This document shows positions 34,013 through 45,440 of a DNA stretch of 64,000 nt, one piece after another. Location of the stretch: positions 12,313,786 to 12,377,785 of the forward strand of contig NC_073695.1 in the NCBI RefSeq assembly GCF_029784165.1, in the 5' to 3' direction. This DNA is from Wyeomyia smithii. Taxonomy: Eukaryota > Arthropoda > Insecta > Diptera > Culicidae. Position numbers and translations under genes: made by a program. Within the stretch, counting starts at the first letter, position 1; every line of letters begins with the position of its first letter. The notes beneath the pieces were generated by a model. The model did not search any database and was not told the DNA's origin. It was given only the letters and a program-made list of their open reading frames with translations.

Positions 34013-36676
34013 TTATTGGCTATAAAGAGAGCTTATCGTAGCAATTGAGGATTGCAACGATTTTTGTCGAAAATTGTTAATAATTTTATTTGACATAGCT
34101 TCTAATGGTTCAACACCAGTAAGTCTATGTAATTCGAGTGTACCAAACCAAGGAGGACGCTTCAAAATCATTTTCAGAATTTTATTCTGAATCCTTTGGA
34201 GCGTTTTCTTCCTTGTTGAACAGCAACTTGACCAGATCGGTACAGCATAAAGCATTGCTGGTCTAAAAATTTGTTTGTAAATCAAAAGTTTGTTCTTTAA
34301 ACAAAGTTTAGAATTCCTGTTAATAAGAGGATATAAACATCTCGTATATTTGATGCACTTGGCTTGTATACTCTCAATGTGCTCTTTGAAAATAAGTTTT
34401 TTATCATAAATTAGTCCCAAGTACTTAACCTTGTCGGACCAACTTAAAATAACCCCATTCATCTTGACAACGTGATTATTGTTTGGCTTGAGGAAAGAAG
34501 CCCTAGGCTTATGAGGAAAAATTATCATTTGAGTTTTAGAAGCATTGGGAGAGATTTTCCACTTTTGCAAGTAGGAAGAAAAAATATCTAAACTTTTCTG
34601 TAATCGACTGCATATGACACGAAGGCTTTTTCCTTTAACGGAAATGCTTGTGTCATCGCAGAACAATGACTTTGTGCATCCTGGAGGCAAATCAGGAAGA
34701 TCTGAAGTGAATATGTTGTACAGGACTGGACCCAAGACTGAACCTTGAGGTACACCTGCTCTGACAGGAAATCTATCAGATTTTGAATTCTGATAGACAA
34801 CCTGCAGAGTTCGATCAGTAAGATAATTTTTTAAAATTTTGATTAGGAAAATTGGAAAATTAAAAGTTTGCAATTTCGCAATCAAACCTTTATGCCAAAC
34901 ACTGTCGAATGCTTTTTCTATGTCTAAAAGAGCAGCTCCAGTGGAATAACCTTCAGATTTGTTAGCTCGTATCATATTAGTAACTCTGAGCAATTGATGA
35001 GTTGTGGAATGCCCATGGCGAAATCCAAACTGTTCATTTGCAAAAATTGAATTTTCGTTGATGTGTGACATCATTCTGTTAAGAATAACTCTCTCAAACA
35101 GTTTACTTATTGAAGAAAGCAAACTGATTGGTCGATAACTTGAAACTTCTGCTGGGTTCTTATCCGGTTTTAAAATTGGAGTAATTTTTGCATTTTTCCA
35201 TAATTTGGGAAAATATGCAATTTTGAAGCAGCAATTGAAAATTTTTACTAAAAATTCCATTGTGCTCTCAGGGAGATGTTTGATTAGTATATTAAAGATT
35301 CCATCGTCACCAGGTGCTTTCATATTTTTGAAATTTTTAATAATTGATTTAATCTCATTCAAGTTAGTTTCAATTATTTCTGCAGGTAAAAAAATCTGGG
35401 AAGAAATTAAATCAAATTGACGTGTGACTTCATTTTCAATTGGACTCACAAAATTCCAATTTGAGTTATGAACACTCTCAAACTGCTGAGCAAGTCTTTG
35501 AGCCTTTCGTTCATTGGATACAAGAAAACGTTCACCATCTTTTAAAACTGGAATAGGCTTTGAAGGTTTCTTAAGAATCTTCGACAGCTTCCAAAATGGT
35601 TTTGAATATGGTTTCAATTTTTCAACTTTAGTCTCAAAATTTTGATTTCTCAGAAGAGTAAATCTATGTTTAATCTCTTTCTGTAAATCTTTATAAATAG
35701 TTTTAAAAACAGGGTCACGAGAACGTTGATATTGACGTCTGCGGACATTTTTCAAACGAATTAGAAGTTGAAGATTTTCGTCAATTATTGATGAATCAAA
35801 TTTCACTTGAGCCTTTGGAACAGAATAATTCCTGGCATCAACAATTGCACATTTTAATGCTTCCAAAGCGGAATCAATATTCACTTCGTTTTGCAAATCA
35901 AGCTCATTATTGAAATTTCTCTCAATATGAGTTTTGTATCTTTCCCAATTAGCCTTGTTATAATTAAAAACAGAGCTTAAAACTGGGTTTAAAACTGATT
36001 CATGTGATAAAGAAAAAGTTATTGGAAGATGGTCAGAATCAAAGTCAGCATGTGTGATCAAATCACTACATACATGACTTTGATCTGTTAGCACCAAATC
36101 AATTGTTGAAGGGTTTCTTACAGAAGAAAAGCATGTAGGACTATTCGGAGACAAAATAGAATAGTAGCCTGAAGAACAATCATTGAATAAAATTTTGCCA
36201 TTGGAATTACTTTGAGAATTATTCCATGAACGATGTTTAGCGTTAAAATCGCCGATTATGAAAAATTTCGAACGATTTCTGGTGAGTTTTTGTAAATCAC
36301 CTTTAAAATAATTTTTGTGCTCGCGTGTGCATTGAAATGGTAAATATGCTGCGGCAATAAATAAAATCCCAAGTTCAGTTTGAACTTCAATTCCCAAAGT
36401 TTCAATAACTTTCGTCTCAAGATGGGGAAGAGCACGATGTTTGATTCGGCGATGAATAACAATTGCAACTCCACCGCCGGAACCCTGAATCCTATCATAT
36501 CTATGAACCACGTAATTGGGATCATATTTTAATTTTATGTTAGGTTTCAAAAATGTTTCAGTAATAATTGCAATATGCACATTATTTACTGTTAAAAAAT
36601 TAAAAAGCTCATTCTCATTGGCCTTCAATGAGCGAGCATTCCAATTTAATATTTTAATTGTTTTATTTAAAATCAT
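34013..36676 (-). CDS. Jockey ORF2: AP-like endonuclease plus reverse transcriptase
   Basis: This 887-residue protein would nick chromosomal DNA and prime reverse transcription of the element RNA at the nick. Residues 1-220 form the APE-type endonuclease: LNWNAR (9-14), ITE with E40, IGDFNAKH (141-148), TIDLVLTD with D193, and SDHLPI (214-219). Residues about 450-760 form the reverse transcriptase: KAPGDDGI, SYRPISLLSS, FGFRHGHSTTHQ, DIEKAFD (D585), GVPQGSVLGP (641-650) and the catalytic FCDD (672-675), with Cys where A is usual. The C-terminal 130 residues hold the KYLGLIYD and late Cys-rich stretch typical of the clade. There is no RNase H. The start ATG lies 9 nt after the ORF1 stop, suggesting coupled re-initiation. 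The length is normal for Jockey. Confidence 0.95.
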   Translation of the reverse strand: MILNKTIKILNWNARSLKANENELFNFLTVNNVHIAIITETFLKPNIKLKYDPNYVVHRYDRIQGSGGGVAIVIHRRIKHRALPHLETKVIETLGIEVQTELGILFIAAAYLPFQCTREHKNYFKGDLQKLTRNRSKFFIIGDFNAKHRSWNNSQSNSNGKILFNDCSSGYYSILSPNSPTCFSSVRNPSTIDLVLTDQSHVCSDLITHADFDSDHLPITFSLSHESVLNPVLSSVFNYNKANWERYKTHIERNFNNELDLQNEVNIDSALEALKCAIVDARNYSVPKAQVKFDSSIIDENLQLLIRLKNVRRRQYQRSRDPVFKTIYKDLQKEIKHRFTLLRNQNFETKVEKLKPYSKPFWKLSKILKKPSKPIPVLKDGERFLVSNERKAQRLAQQFESVHNSNWNFVSPIENEVTRQFDLISSQIFLPAEIIETNLNEIKSIIKNFKNMKAPGDDGIFNILIKHLPESTMEFLVKIFNCCFKIAYFPKLWKNAKITPILKPDKNPAEVSSYRPISLLSSISKLFERVILNRMMSHINENSIFANEQFGFRHGHSTTHQLLRVTNMIRANKSEGYSTGAALLDIEKAFDSVWHKGLIAKLQTFNFPIFLIKILKNYLTDRTLQVVYQNSKSDRFPVRAGVPQGSVLGPVLYNIFTSDLPDLPPGCTKSLFCDDTSISVKGKSLRVICSRLQKSLDIFSSYLQKWKISPNASKTQMIIFPHKPRASFLKPNNNHVVKMNGVILSWSDKVKYLGLIYDKKLIFKEHIESIQAKCIKYTRCLYPLINRNSKLCLKNKLLIYKQIFRPAMLYAVPIWSSCCSTRKKTLQRIQNKILKMILKRPPWFGTLELHRLTGVEPLEAMSNKIINNFRQKSLQSSIATISSLYSQ

Positions 36677-36685
36677 TGCTAAATT

Positions 36686-37957
36686 TTAAATTAGAATTTG
36701 AATGGCTTCAAACATTGATTTTGCCTGCAACATGGCGTTCATAAGATCGAACATTGCCTGTTGCAAAAAAGAAAGTTTACCTGCCGTAATAGGCCCCAGG
36801 CAGTTGACATTAGAAAAAATATTTTCGGCAGCAATATTAGCTGGAGTAATAGGTGTACAATTATTTTCTAGCGTGTTTTGCTTACCCATATTAACGGTCA
36901 TTTTCGAACTACCAACACTAGGCGGTATAATGTTCGAACTACCTGTAACCTGTGCATAAGTTAAACGGGTATGCAAAGGAGTAGGTAAACTATGCGTCAC
37001 TGGTACGCTTGGAGAATTTTGTTTTGAAGTTGGTTTTAATTGAGAAATTGAATTTTGTTTACCTTGCCTTGCCTTAACAATTGCTAATCGGACTGGGCAT
37101 TGATAAAAATTTGACATATGGTTGCCGTTACAATTCGCACAGCGAAAATTTTTACTCTCTTTCACAGGACATGTGTCCTTTTTGTGAGAAGAGTCTCCAC
37201 AATTAAGACATTTTTGGTCCATGTTACAGAATTTGGAACCATGGCCATAACGTTGGCAAGTACGGCATTGGGTGATATGCTTTTCACCTCCGCCATACTT
37301 CCTATAAATTTCCCACTTTACACGCACATTATACAATGCATGTGCTTTTTCAAAAAATTTTAAGTTGTTAACCTCATTGCGGTTAAAATGAATTAAATAA
37401 TTAACAAGGGAAATTCCAGTTCTCTGACTGTTTTCGCCTCGTGATTTTTGTTTCATTAGAATTACTTGGGTAGGGGCTATGCCAAGTAATTCTGTTAAAG
37501 TAAGTTTGATCTCATCAACGGTTTGATCGTTGGTGAGACCTTTCAAGACAACCTTGAACGGCTTGGCGTTCTTGGTGTCATATGTAAAAAATTTGTACAT
37601 CTTGTCAGTTAAATACTGAACAAGACGATCACGACCCTTTACTGAGTCGGCTAATAAGCGGCATTCACCTCTACGCCCAATTTGATAGGTAACTTTAACG
37701 TCAGAAACAAACGTTGAAAGTTCCTTTTTGAATATATTAAATTCAGAAGAAATAGTTACCACAATAGGTGGAACTTTCTCCTTTTTTAAAGATTTTATAT
37801 TTTGTATAGTTTAATTATTGGTAACTTCCATTTCACCAGCTTCTTGCTCAGGCAAAATATCAAAAGGATTGTCACTACAGACACTCGATGTGTCAGAAAG
37901 AGATGCCTCCCTTTTCCTCCCCGCAGCGATGCGAGGTTTCTTTTTCCGTCCAGCCAT
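36686..37957 (-). pseudogene. Jockey ORF1 (gag-like zinc-knuckle protein), stop at codon 49
   Basis: The natural start is probably ATG at 37957 (MAGRKKKPRIA, conserved in copy A). In the same frame a TAA at 37813-37811 ends it after 48 codons. Copy A has AAA at the equivalent codon. Downstream of the stop the frame reopens and runs 358 codons from an internal ATG at 37762. Three CCHC-type knuckles are intact, at residues 166-179, 185-198 and 208-222 of that 358-residue part, preceded by an RNA-binding-like region and followed by a polar tail. Re-initiation at 37762 could still give a nearly complete protein. Compared with copy A, about 30 bp are missing just before the stop codon. Confidence 0.85.
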
Positions 37958-38124
37958 TTCAGGTGATACGAAAAAAGTTAAAACAAATGTTAAATTTAAA
38001 AGTAGGTAGTCTTGAGAAAGACTGATGGGAAATAACTTTCAGGTAGTCTTTAAAAGACACACTGACAAAACACAAACTTTGAAGCTATAGGCAGTCAAAG
38101 ACCAGTCCACAAGCAACCGAAAAA

Positions 38125-38158
38125 ACGTCTGATCTGTAGGACAGTTCAAGACGCACTG
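38125..38158 (-). promoter_or_regulatory. Internal Jockey promoter: initiator plus DPE (copy B)
   Basis: On the - strand the element begins CAGTGCG. With A at 38157 as +1, AGACGT occupies +28 to +33 (38130-38125), the same spacing as in copy A. The intervening bases differ slightly between the copies, while the start and DPE words do not. Confidence 0.7.
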
Positions 38159-38172
38159 ATCAACAAACCATC
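38159..38172 (+). repeat. Target-site duplication, Jockey B (5' side)
   Basis: ATCAACAAACCATC is identical to 33720-33733. Confidence 0.88.
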
Positions 38173-41100
38173 TAAAATATCTTTTGAACTACGAGCAATT
38201 TTTTTTTTTAAATTAAATCTAAAACTAAAACTAGCATAGGAATAAACATCTGCCACAAATTAGTTTAAATTAACTTCCATTCGTGAGTTTAGTCATTTTC
38301 CTGTAGATTTATATTTGGGCTGATGCTTAGGTTCAGGTTGTATTTTAGTTCAAGTTGCGATTGTTGCGAAGGATAGTGGAGTTGTGGAGGGGGTTGACGG
38401 TAAGATTTTATAGGAATTTACAGCCATGCAGATGAAAAGATTTATAAAATTCTAAATTCAATCTAAACGGTGACATCCCTGGTTATGATTAATAATGAGT
38501 TTGAAGTCAAGAATTTGATTATGAATGAGGTTACGTTTCCAGTTATAGATGTGGTTACAATTTTAGAATAACATTTCTGGTTGTAGTTTCGAGCAAAGTT
38601 TAATGATAAAGATTTTTCTTTTGAACAATACATGAACACACCAAAGTCTAGTGCCGATTCTGAAGTTCAGTTCATCCTCAAATTATCCTTGTGTTAAACT
38701 TATTACATACTTGTGTACAGAATCATATACCAACGCTGCGGCTTGGTTTTCTAAAATTATTAGATTTAAAATGAATACTTATCAATAAATGTCAAAGAAA
38801 ACAATTTCGCATGAAATACAACGGAAGTTATTCTATTTTTGCGAGGAACTTCAATTTCATCGATGCCATTGCTATTCGCAGTGAACTCTAAGCCACTAAG
38901 CTAGCCTTCTAAGCTCATACAAAGTTGCTCGATACGAAGCAAAAAACTCACCAGGCTCACGCAAGGAAGTGATCGTTTAAAATTCCCTCGTGACCACCGC
39001 CAAACGGCGACTTGTGGCTGAACTTGACAAACCCCTCGAGCGTGGGTCACGAACACACCAAAAACCGGTTCGCCAACACTATACAAACAAGCAAAGCGCG
39101 AGCCGCGCGTCTGTGCAGCATCCTTGCACTATGACCGCCAAATTTGCCAATGCAGTGCCAGTGGGAGCGATCGTTTCGGCCGCTACCGACTCTCGTCGTA
39201 ACTATATTGACAGTTTTAATTGAGCGTGACGTGTGCGTTCGTGGATAGACTGCCGTGAGTGCCGTGTGAGTTTGTGTGTGCGTCCGAATCGAACATCACA
39301 TAAGTTAGATGCGTTCGGTTCGCCGTTCAATAGCTAGAGCAGCTCGATCGAACTTCGCGTTGTGCGCGATTGCATGACAGGCGACGGCGACGGTGGAGCG
39401 CGGTGGAGGTAGGATTTTCATTCAACAAACGAACAAGCTATAGCTATAGCCCACTAAGGTCAAGTGGTATCCTTGTGCGAATCAGCGCCAACATTCAACG
39501 GGCGGAGAGAGAGAAAGAGATAGCAGGACACAACGAGACAAAATAAGAAAAAGAAGCTTTTGCACAAGGTAACAAATTAATGGCGATTTGGCTGTGGTTC
39601 GATTCGATTAATAGCTCATGCATTTTGGCTGATCGCGGGGATTTTTTTTTTCGGGGTACTAGAAATGAGCTCGCGATCACGAAACAAACATTAGTAACTA
39701 AGACTCACTATTTATCATCATACGGCCAGAGTGGGATGATTCGTGAGTAGTAAGAACTTATAATTACTTCCTATTAAGGTACAATTTCGCTGAGTATTAG
39801 GCGAAAAGGCACACAAGTGATCTGTAAGAAAAAAGTTAAAGTATGTTAAATACCAAAAAAGGCCTGAATAATTTCCAAAAGAGCATGAATAAAAATTTAT
39901 TTTTTTATAATCAAACCTCAAGACATTGTGAGCACTGTCCAACTGTCCTAAGTTGTAGACTTTCTAGACGTAAGAAAGTTTAACTAAACAGTGTAATATT
40001 ACCGAGCAAAAAACCTGTCGCTAACATGAGCCGCAAACATAAACATCATCCAGGGGTCGTAGGTTCGTGCGCGAAATGCACATTTCATATGGACACTTTC
40101 ATTTGGACCTGTTGGGTTTCGTGGGAAGGAGACCCGGGCAGCGGGCACCAGACGAGGTTCGTTATTTTGGTTTCGCACATGTCACGTTGTTTTTATAGCG
40201 TAGTGGTCTTACAGACAAGCGAGACTCACAAAAGAAAACACGGCGAGCGTAAAACCAGTGCAGCGGAATTGATGATTAGATTTGTTTAGAGTACACTTGG
40301 GGAATGATATGACTTTTACTACTTTTCGCAAGCTTGCAAAACGTGACTGGACGATATAAACACACCAGCACAGGATACGCCCAGCCGACCGACGGCGGCT
40401 ATGCCAGACATGAATAGTTTTGAGTACTCTGATTTACTACGCTAGTAGTATGATACTAACGAATACTGCACGAGCAATCCACGATCCATTGAATAAAAAT
40501 TCTAAAATGGCACCAGCTAGAACAGCCTCGACAGCTTATTTACGATAAAATAGTTCCGTGTGGAATTTCGTGGCGAGCCGGTGGGAGAAATACATTTTAA
40601 ACGCTGGTAGCATTCGAACTTCCCGGAACACGAGCGGTACTAAAGTAGTAGCAATTATGCAAGTTTTGTTTCGGTTGGCAGGTTTGAATTGCAACCAGGT
40701 CGGCGCTGTAAGTCACGTCCAGCGATAGACACGCTCAAAGAATGATTGAATTTTAAGCACGTTCCGAGTTTTTGGCAGTTTTAAACAAACAAAACGGCTT
40801 CCACGTGAAATTCATTAACGTGGGATAAATTGCAGGTATCACAAACAGTGGAACTTCTGCGTTGCAAAACATTATTATAAATGCATGCCGAACTGCACAA
40901 AACAATTTTAGATTGTTGAAAAAAACTACTACTAGAAGAGAAATCCCCTTTTGCCTGCAGACGGGGCTGTTGGAACAGTTGCGTTCAGTTTGACCTCGAG
41001 CGACAGAGATAAGATTTGTACGTTTACACAAATGTTTCACGTACGAATATAGCACATTCAGTTTCGGCAGGTGAAATAAGCATCCACCACGTTCTAGAAA

Positions 41101-42890
41101 GGCAAATATGTTCAACAACTTAGCGAACCACGACAGCAGCGGCCCCGAAGAAACTGCGTAACCCCCGACCCTGGCTGTGGTGGGTGTCGGTCAGCACGTG
41201 GTGCACCTTGGAGGCTAGTTGAATTGGTAATAAACCTTCAAGATTTTATAATTTTCAAATTAAAACTCGTACCGCACAGCGGACGAACCGATAATTTCAG
41301 AGCCACACTGTCCGCGTTCGCTACCGGCCGAAACCGGTGAGAAAAGCTTTTCAAGGCTCCAAAAGAGTACCATCCGATCCGATGACTGAGGTCTTGGATT
41401 TTCCACTCACCTTCTACGAGTTGTTCATTGTTTTTTGGTGGTCATCGTAAGTCAGGTGTGAACCACAAACTCGAAGGAAGTTTCTGGTAGTACTTACAAC
41501 TTAATTCGTTAAATGCGGGAAATGAAACTGACTTTTAAACTGTAATCGAACGCAAAACAACATAACGGCCGCCATTGAAGTCATGACGCATCCGTCGCGG
41601 TCTGCTGGTGGTCTGAGAACAGCATTGATGCCGGCGGCTATAATGTTGATAAATTACTGCTATTCAAGGGTGATGCTATTTCAGTTCAACTTTGGCCTGC
41701 GATGATGGTGATTGTAATAAGTATACAATCACAAAGACTGATTGTTTTTGAAATCCTATCGGAAATTGCCACACCATAGGAGAACGCGCCCTCGAGCTGC
41801 TCCACTCAGATTCTATTGAAATTTGAAATCTGTGAAAGCTTTAGCCCCTACAAGACTTTTCTGTTCCATAAGAGCTCATAGTGAAGTCGGTTTGTTTTGC
41901 AGTTGAGGTTGAATTTAAAAAAAAAAATACGTCATAGCTGTTAGCATGAGTCACGTACAATCAACGTGATATTATCATCACCCTGGTTAAATTTAATGAC
42001 TGCCTGCGAAAATGCTGCAACAACTCTTGAGGTTTTGTTTTTCTAGAGCAACAACACACAGGAACATGACTTCTTGTGATAGCTCAAGTAAATATAAATC
42101 CCTAATAATTAAAATCTGTAGTAAATGAATACGAATAAAAAAAGCAAAACAGTTTCAATTGTTATACCTTTTTTCACAGAACTTGACTGTTTTGTTTTGT
42201 TTAACTTCACAAAAAGCTAAATCTTTCTTTTAAACCGCTTTTGGTTTGGTTTTCTTTACATGAAATAACCTCTTCAGATCAAATAAGCCCACAAAAGATT
42301 TTACTATTAATTTTAGAACAGTACTTAATAGTTTTTATTACTTTTTTTTTATTACAAAGCATGCAATGATTCGTTCAATTGATGTTTATGCTTAAAATTG
42401 TATTCGACGACCATAAACCAAGATGGACGGACCACTTGCTCAATCAAATATACGACCAATGACCAAAATTCTTCAATACAGTGGAATTTCGAACGACTGC
42501 AAACAATTTTTTCGTGGGTAAAACTTTAAAACTATTTAATTTTTGTTTCGTATCATTAGGAGACTGTTATCCGGTAAATTAGCTTCAATTGACGAAATTC
42601 TTTGAGCAGAATAGCGCATATTCTTCTCTAGTTCGTCTTCTATTCTTTCATCAAGTTCAACTGTATCATTTCCTAAAATCATTCTTACAATAAAGATCAT
42701 TACATTTTGTTGTATACTCGCTTATATTTTGTGATTGGTTCCGTAGTTTTGAGGACGGTAATATTAATTTTCGATGTTGGAAGGCGTTCGACGACGCAGA
42801 ATTGGAGAGATTGGTCGATGCGGAGTCATTTTCTAAGTGGATGCATATTTTTTCAAAATTAGGCGGCATTGTTTATAAAACAAAAACTGC
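38173..42890. other. Gene-free, mostly unique stretch
   Basis: No recognisable coding region or transposon ends. A CpG-rich part is listed separately (38960-39420). Open frames of 60-121 codons at 38.9-41.1 kb have no recognisable motifs. 42.2-42.9 kb is AT-rich. Confidence 0.4.
38960..39420 (+). promoter_or_regulatory. Candidate promoter / 5' exon (CpG-rich)
   Basis: GC and CpG content rise sharply. The segment ends in a GGCGACGG-GGAGCGCGG-like run followed by G|GTAGGA, which could be a splice donor. Together with the GTGTGCG-rich unique sequence this resembles an insect first exon. No protein start with a long frame follows, so it is only a candidate. Confidence 0.25.
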
Positions 42891-42900
42891 GCATCTTATA

Positions 42901-43430
42901 ACGGGTGACAACTAAAATTTAGGATTTTTCAGGTTCCCCGACTCAAGAACAAACACACACTCAAAGAGAAATAAGATTATTTATATGTAAGTTCTCTCTC
43001 CTCTTTAAGCCAGTATTTGTTGGCTTCGGTTATGCATCCTTAGTTCTGATTAAAATGGCGTCAAAGCAAGAAACATTGCGCGAGCGCATTGTAAAATTCT
43101 GAATGAAAACTGCAAAAAACTTGGCAAAAGGTTTACTATAAACCATTCTAATAGCTAAAATCTTACGGTTCCTACTGTCTATAAATCCCTCAACAATAAT
43201 TCGTCAGAAAATTAGTGGAAGACCGGTCCAAGTAATGGACAGAAAATACTTCATTCTTCTTATCTGAATCATGGTTCAAGGGCAATAAGAAGTGTTCCGG
43301 CATCATGGAAAGGCTTCATCGGAAAACCGATTACGGAGCTTTCTCAAATATTCATCTTTAAAAAAAAAAAAATAAATATTATTCCTAAACCTTTTATCTT
43401 ACAACATTAAAAAAAAGATGTGCTATAAAT
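42901..43430 (+). mobile_element. mariner (DD37E-type) relic, internally deleted
   Basis: The left terminus ACGGGTGACAACTAAAATTT (42901), preceded by TA, matches the inverted right terminus of the 59.0-kb relic (complement ACGGGTGACAAATAAAAATT). A transposase remnant follows at 43055. The 3' UTR-like tail (CCTTTTAT...) matches the 58.98-kb copy, but the right terminus itself is lost. Confidence 0.75.
43055..43361 (+). pseudogene. mariner transposase remnant (N- and C-termini only)
   Basis: It starts with ATG coding MASKQETLRERIVKF, a helix-turn-helix N-terminus, then a TGA. After frame changes it passes through a SGRP-like linker motif. The last ~20 codons (KTDYGAFSNIHL then TAA at 43359) match the C-terminus of the 58.5-kb relic. 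Only about 0.3 kb separates start and stop, against roughly 1 kb for a full mariner transposase, so the DDE catalytic core was deleted. Non-functional. Confidence 0.75.
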
Positions 43431-43454
43431 GCTCTAGAAGTTGGAAAGTATATT

Positions 43455-43621
43455 TAGGGGATGAGTACCAGTTATGGCAATACCTAAAAAAAGTACCAAT
43501 TATGGCATGAACCAGTTATGGTCCATGGAATTTACATAAAGTATTGCCATAACAGGCACCATTGCGCTTATGTAATATAGCCATAACTGGTATACTTGCC
43601 ATAACTGACTCATCTACCCTA
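43455..43621. mobile_element. Small MITE (CAGTTATGGC ends)
   Basis: The left end AGGGGATGAGTACCAGTTATG and right end CATAACTGACTCATCTACCC are near inverted repeats separated by about 110 bp. The interior repeats CCAGTTATGG-type words. Outermost TA dinucleotides suggest a Tc1/mariner-type target, but this is not certain. Confidence 0.55.
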
Positions 43622-44202
43622 GGACTTTAGTTTTTTTTCGATTGTAGCCAATTTTCATAGAATGACTTTTGTTTTATTCATAGTATCGAAGTGCTATTGT
43701 ATTTTCCTACAACAGTAAGTGGCTAATTTTACGTTAGGTTTAAAAGATTGCGTGAAATAGTATAAAAAATATACTTGATTTCAAATAACTCAACAAGTTA
43801 GTAACTTACTTTGGCGAAGTTAGTATAAACCTGAATAGGTGCTGGGGGCTCGGAGCAAATATTTTCGTGGGGCCCTATTTCCTTAAAGGTAAGAAAATTT
43901 CAAATTATGAAACGACTTTACGCTGGTGACGAGCAAAAAAAGGTCTTCACTCTGTCTTAACGTTTGGTAAGTCTGGACCAGGTCTCGGGCGGAGCATTTG
44001 CCTCCGTTGCCCCCTTAAATCTGGGCCTGGACTGGATATAGGTATATTTTAAAGCTTCACATTTTCTCTTTCCAAAAACGGTATTTTGACCGTAACTTGA
44101 AATCTGGGAAGGTTTGGTTTGCAAGGTTGGCTTGATGGTTTGATTCTTAAACAACATTCGTTAGTGCCGCTAGAAGAAGTTTTTAATCTTCTGATTTATA
44201 CA

Positions 44203-45278
44203 GGCTCGGAAACTACCGAACCGATCGACGTGAAAATTTGAATGTAGAGGTTTCAGGGGCCGAGAAAGGTTCTTATGATGGTTTGAGACCCCTCCCTCTT
44301 CTGGAAGGGAGGGGTTCCATACAAATGAAACACAAATTTCTGCTTATCACGAGAGCTAACCAACTAAATGGAACCAAATTTGGCAAGTGAATGTTTTTAG
44401 GTGCAACAAACATGTCCGTAATGTTTCAACACCCTTCAACACCCTTCAACACCCTTCTCCTACCAATTCGAAATCCAAGATGGCGACTTCCGGTTCCAGA
44501 AAAACAGCGGCAAATGACCAGATATCACCCAATATGGGTATTTTCGGAGTTGTTATGATGCACTGAAGCTACAAATCGACCTCAGACATTTTGAATTGTA
44601 ATATGAGTGAGTGTTTCTTTAACCAGAATGACGCTCAGAGGCCAAAAACTGTCTCCTTATGCCATTTTGAAATCCAAGATGGCGACTTCCGGTTTCTGAA
44701 AAACAGCCGAAAATGACCAAATAACACCCAATATGGGTGTTTCTTAAACCAGATTGAGGCTCAGGGGCTAGAAATTGTCTCCAAATGCCTTTTTAAAATC
44801 CAAGATGGCGACTTACGGTTTCTGAAAAATAGCCTGAAGTGACCAAATACCACCCAATATGAGTATCACCGGATCCAGAATGATGCAAGGAGCTAAAAAT
44901 TGACCTCAGACACCAGTTTGAATTGTAAAATGGCAACTTCTGGGAAACTGCCGAAAATAACCGAATACTACTACGTATGGATAAGTCCGTAATCGAAATG
45001 ATGTTACGAAGCCAAGCATTGACCCTAGACACCATTTTAAATTCAAAGATGACCATTTTCAGTTTCTCGAGAACAGCGAAAATAACTGAATTGCACCCAA
45101 TATATTTTCGGAATAGAGGTGATGTACAAAAGCCAAAAGTCGAGAATGTTGTAATTCCAATAAACCAATCATTTCAAATGATATAAACAAATCGCAAGGA
45201 ATCAATGAATTTGAAATGTGTAAAATTATAAAATTAAACACTAGAATAGGCGGGACGAAGTTTGCCGGGTCAGCTAGT
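44203..45278 (+). mobile_element. Helitron-like non-autonomous element, copy 2
   Basis: It opens near GGCTCGGAAACTACCGAACC, passes through a CTTCTGGAAGGGAGGGG block shared with copy 1 (31247), several AAGATGGCGACTTCCGGTT units, and ends ACGAAGTTTGCCGGGTCAGC-CTAGT at 45278. A short CAACACCCTT unit is repeated three times near 44428-44457. No Rep/helicase frame is present. Copy 1 and copy 2 share the whole 3' half. Confidence 0.6.
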
Positions 45279-45286
45279 ATTATATA

Positions 45287-45440
45287 TAACACTGGTTGAC
45301 AAAAGCGAAATAAATGTTGTCCTAAAGCTCAGAATAGTTACCCTAATAATATTACAGGTAGGGTAATTGCTCGCCGGGTTTGCCACTTCTACCGTGGCTT
45401 GTAAAAAAACTCATTTAAGTCTCTGAAAAAGTTTTCTGCA
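45287..45440 (+). repeat. GGCACC-AAAATTCAC fold-back family, copy 2 (partial)
   Basis: Starts ACACTGGTTGACAAAAGCG immediately after the Helitron-like end and matches 47096-47200, then AAACTCATT(T/G)AAGTCTCTGAA as at 47290-47310. The inner GGTGCC words are missing. Confidence 0.5.

Larger units (their letters stand above)
33777..38158 (-). mobile_element. Jockey-clade LINE, copy B (near-complete)
   Basis: A 4.38-kb non-LTR element with 5' end CAGTGCGTC at 38158, 5' UTR with DPE, ORF1 (stop-interrupted), intact ORF2, 3' UTR and a 15-nt A-tract. It is flanked by an identical 14-bp duplication (33720-33733 and 38159-38172). It is very close in sequence to copy A, and the different target duplications show two independent insertions. 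Identical duplications and an unbroken ORF2 argue for a fairly recent arrival. Confidence 0.95.
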
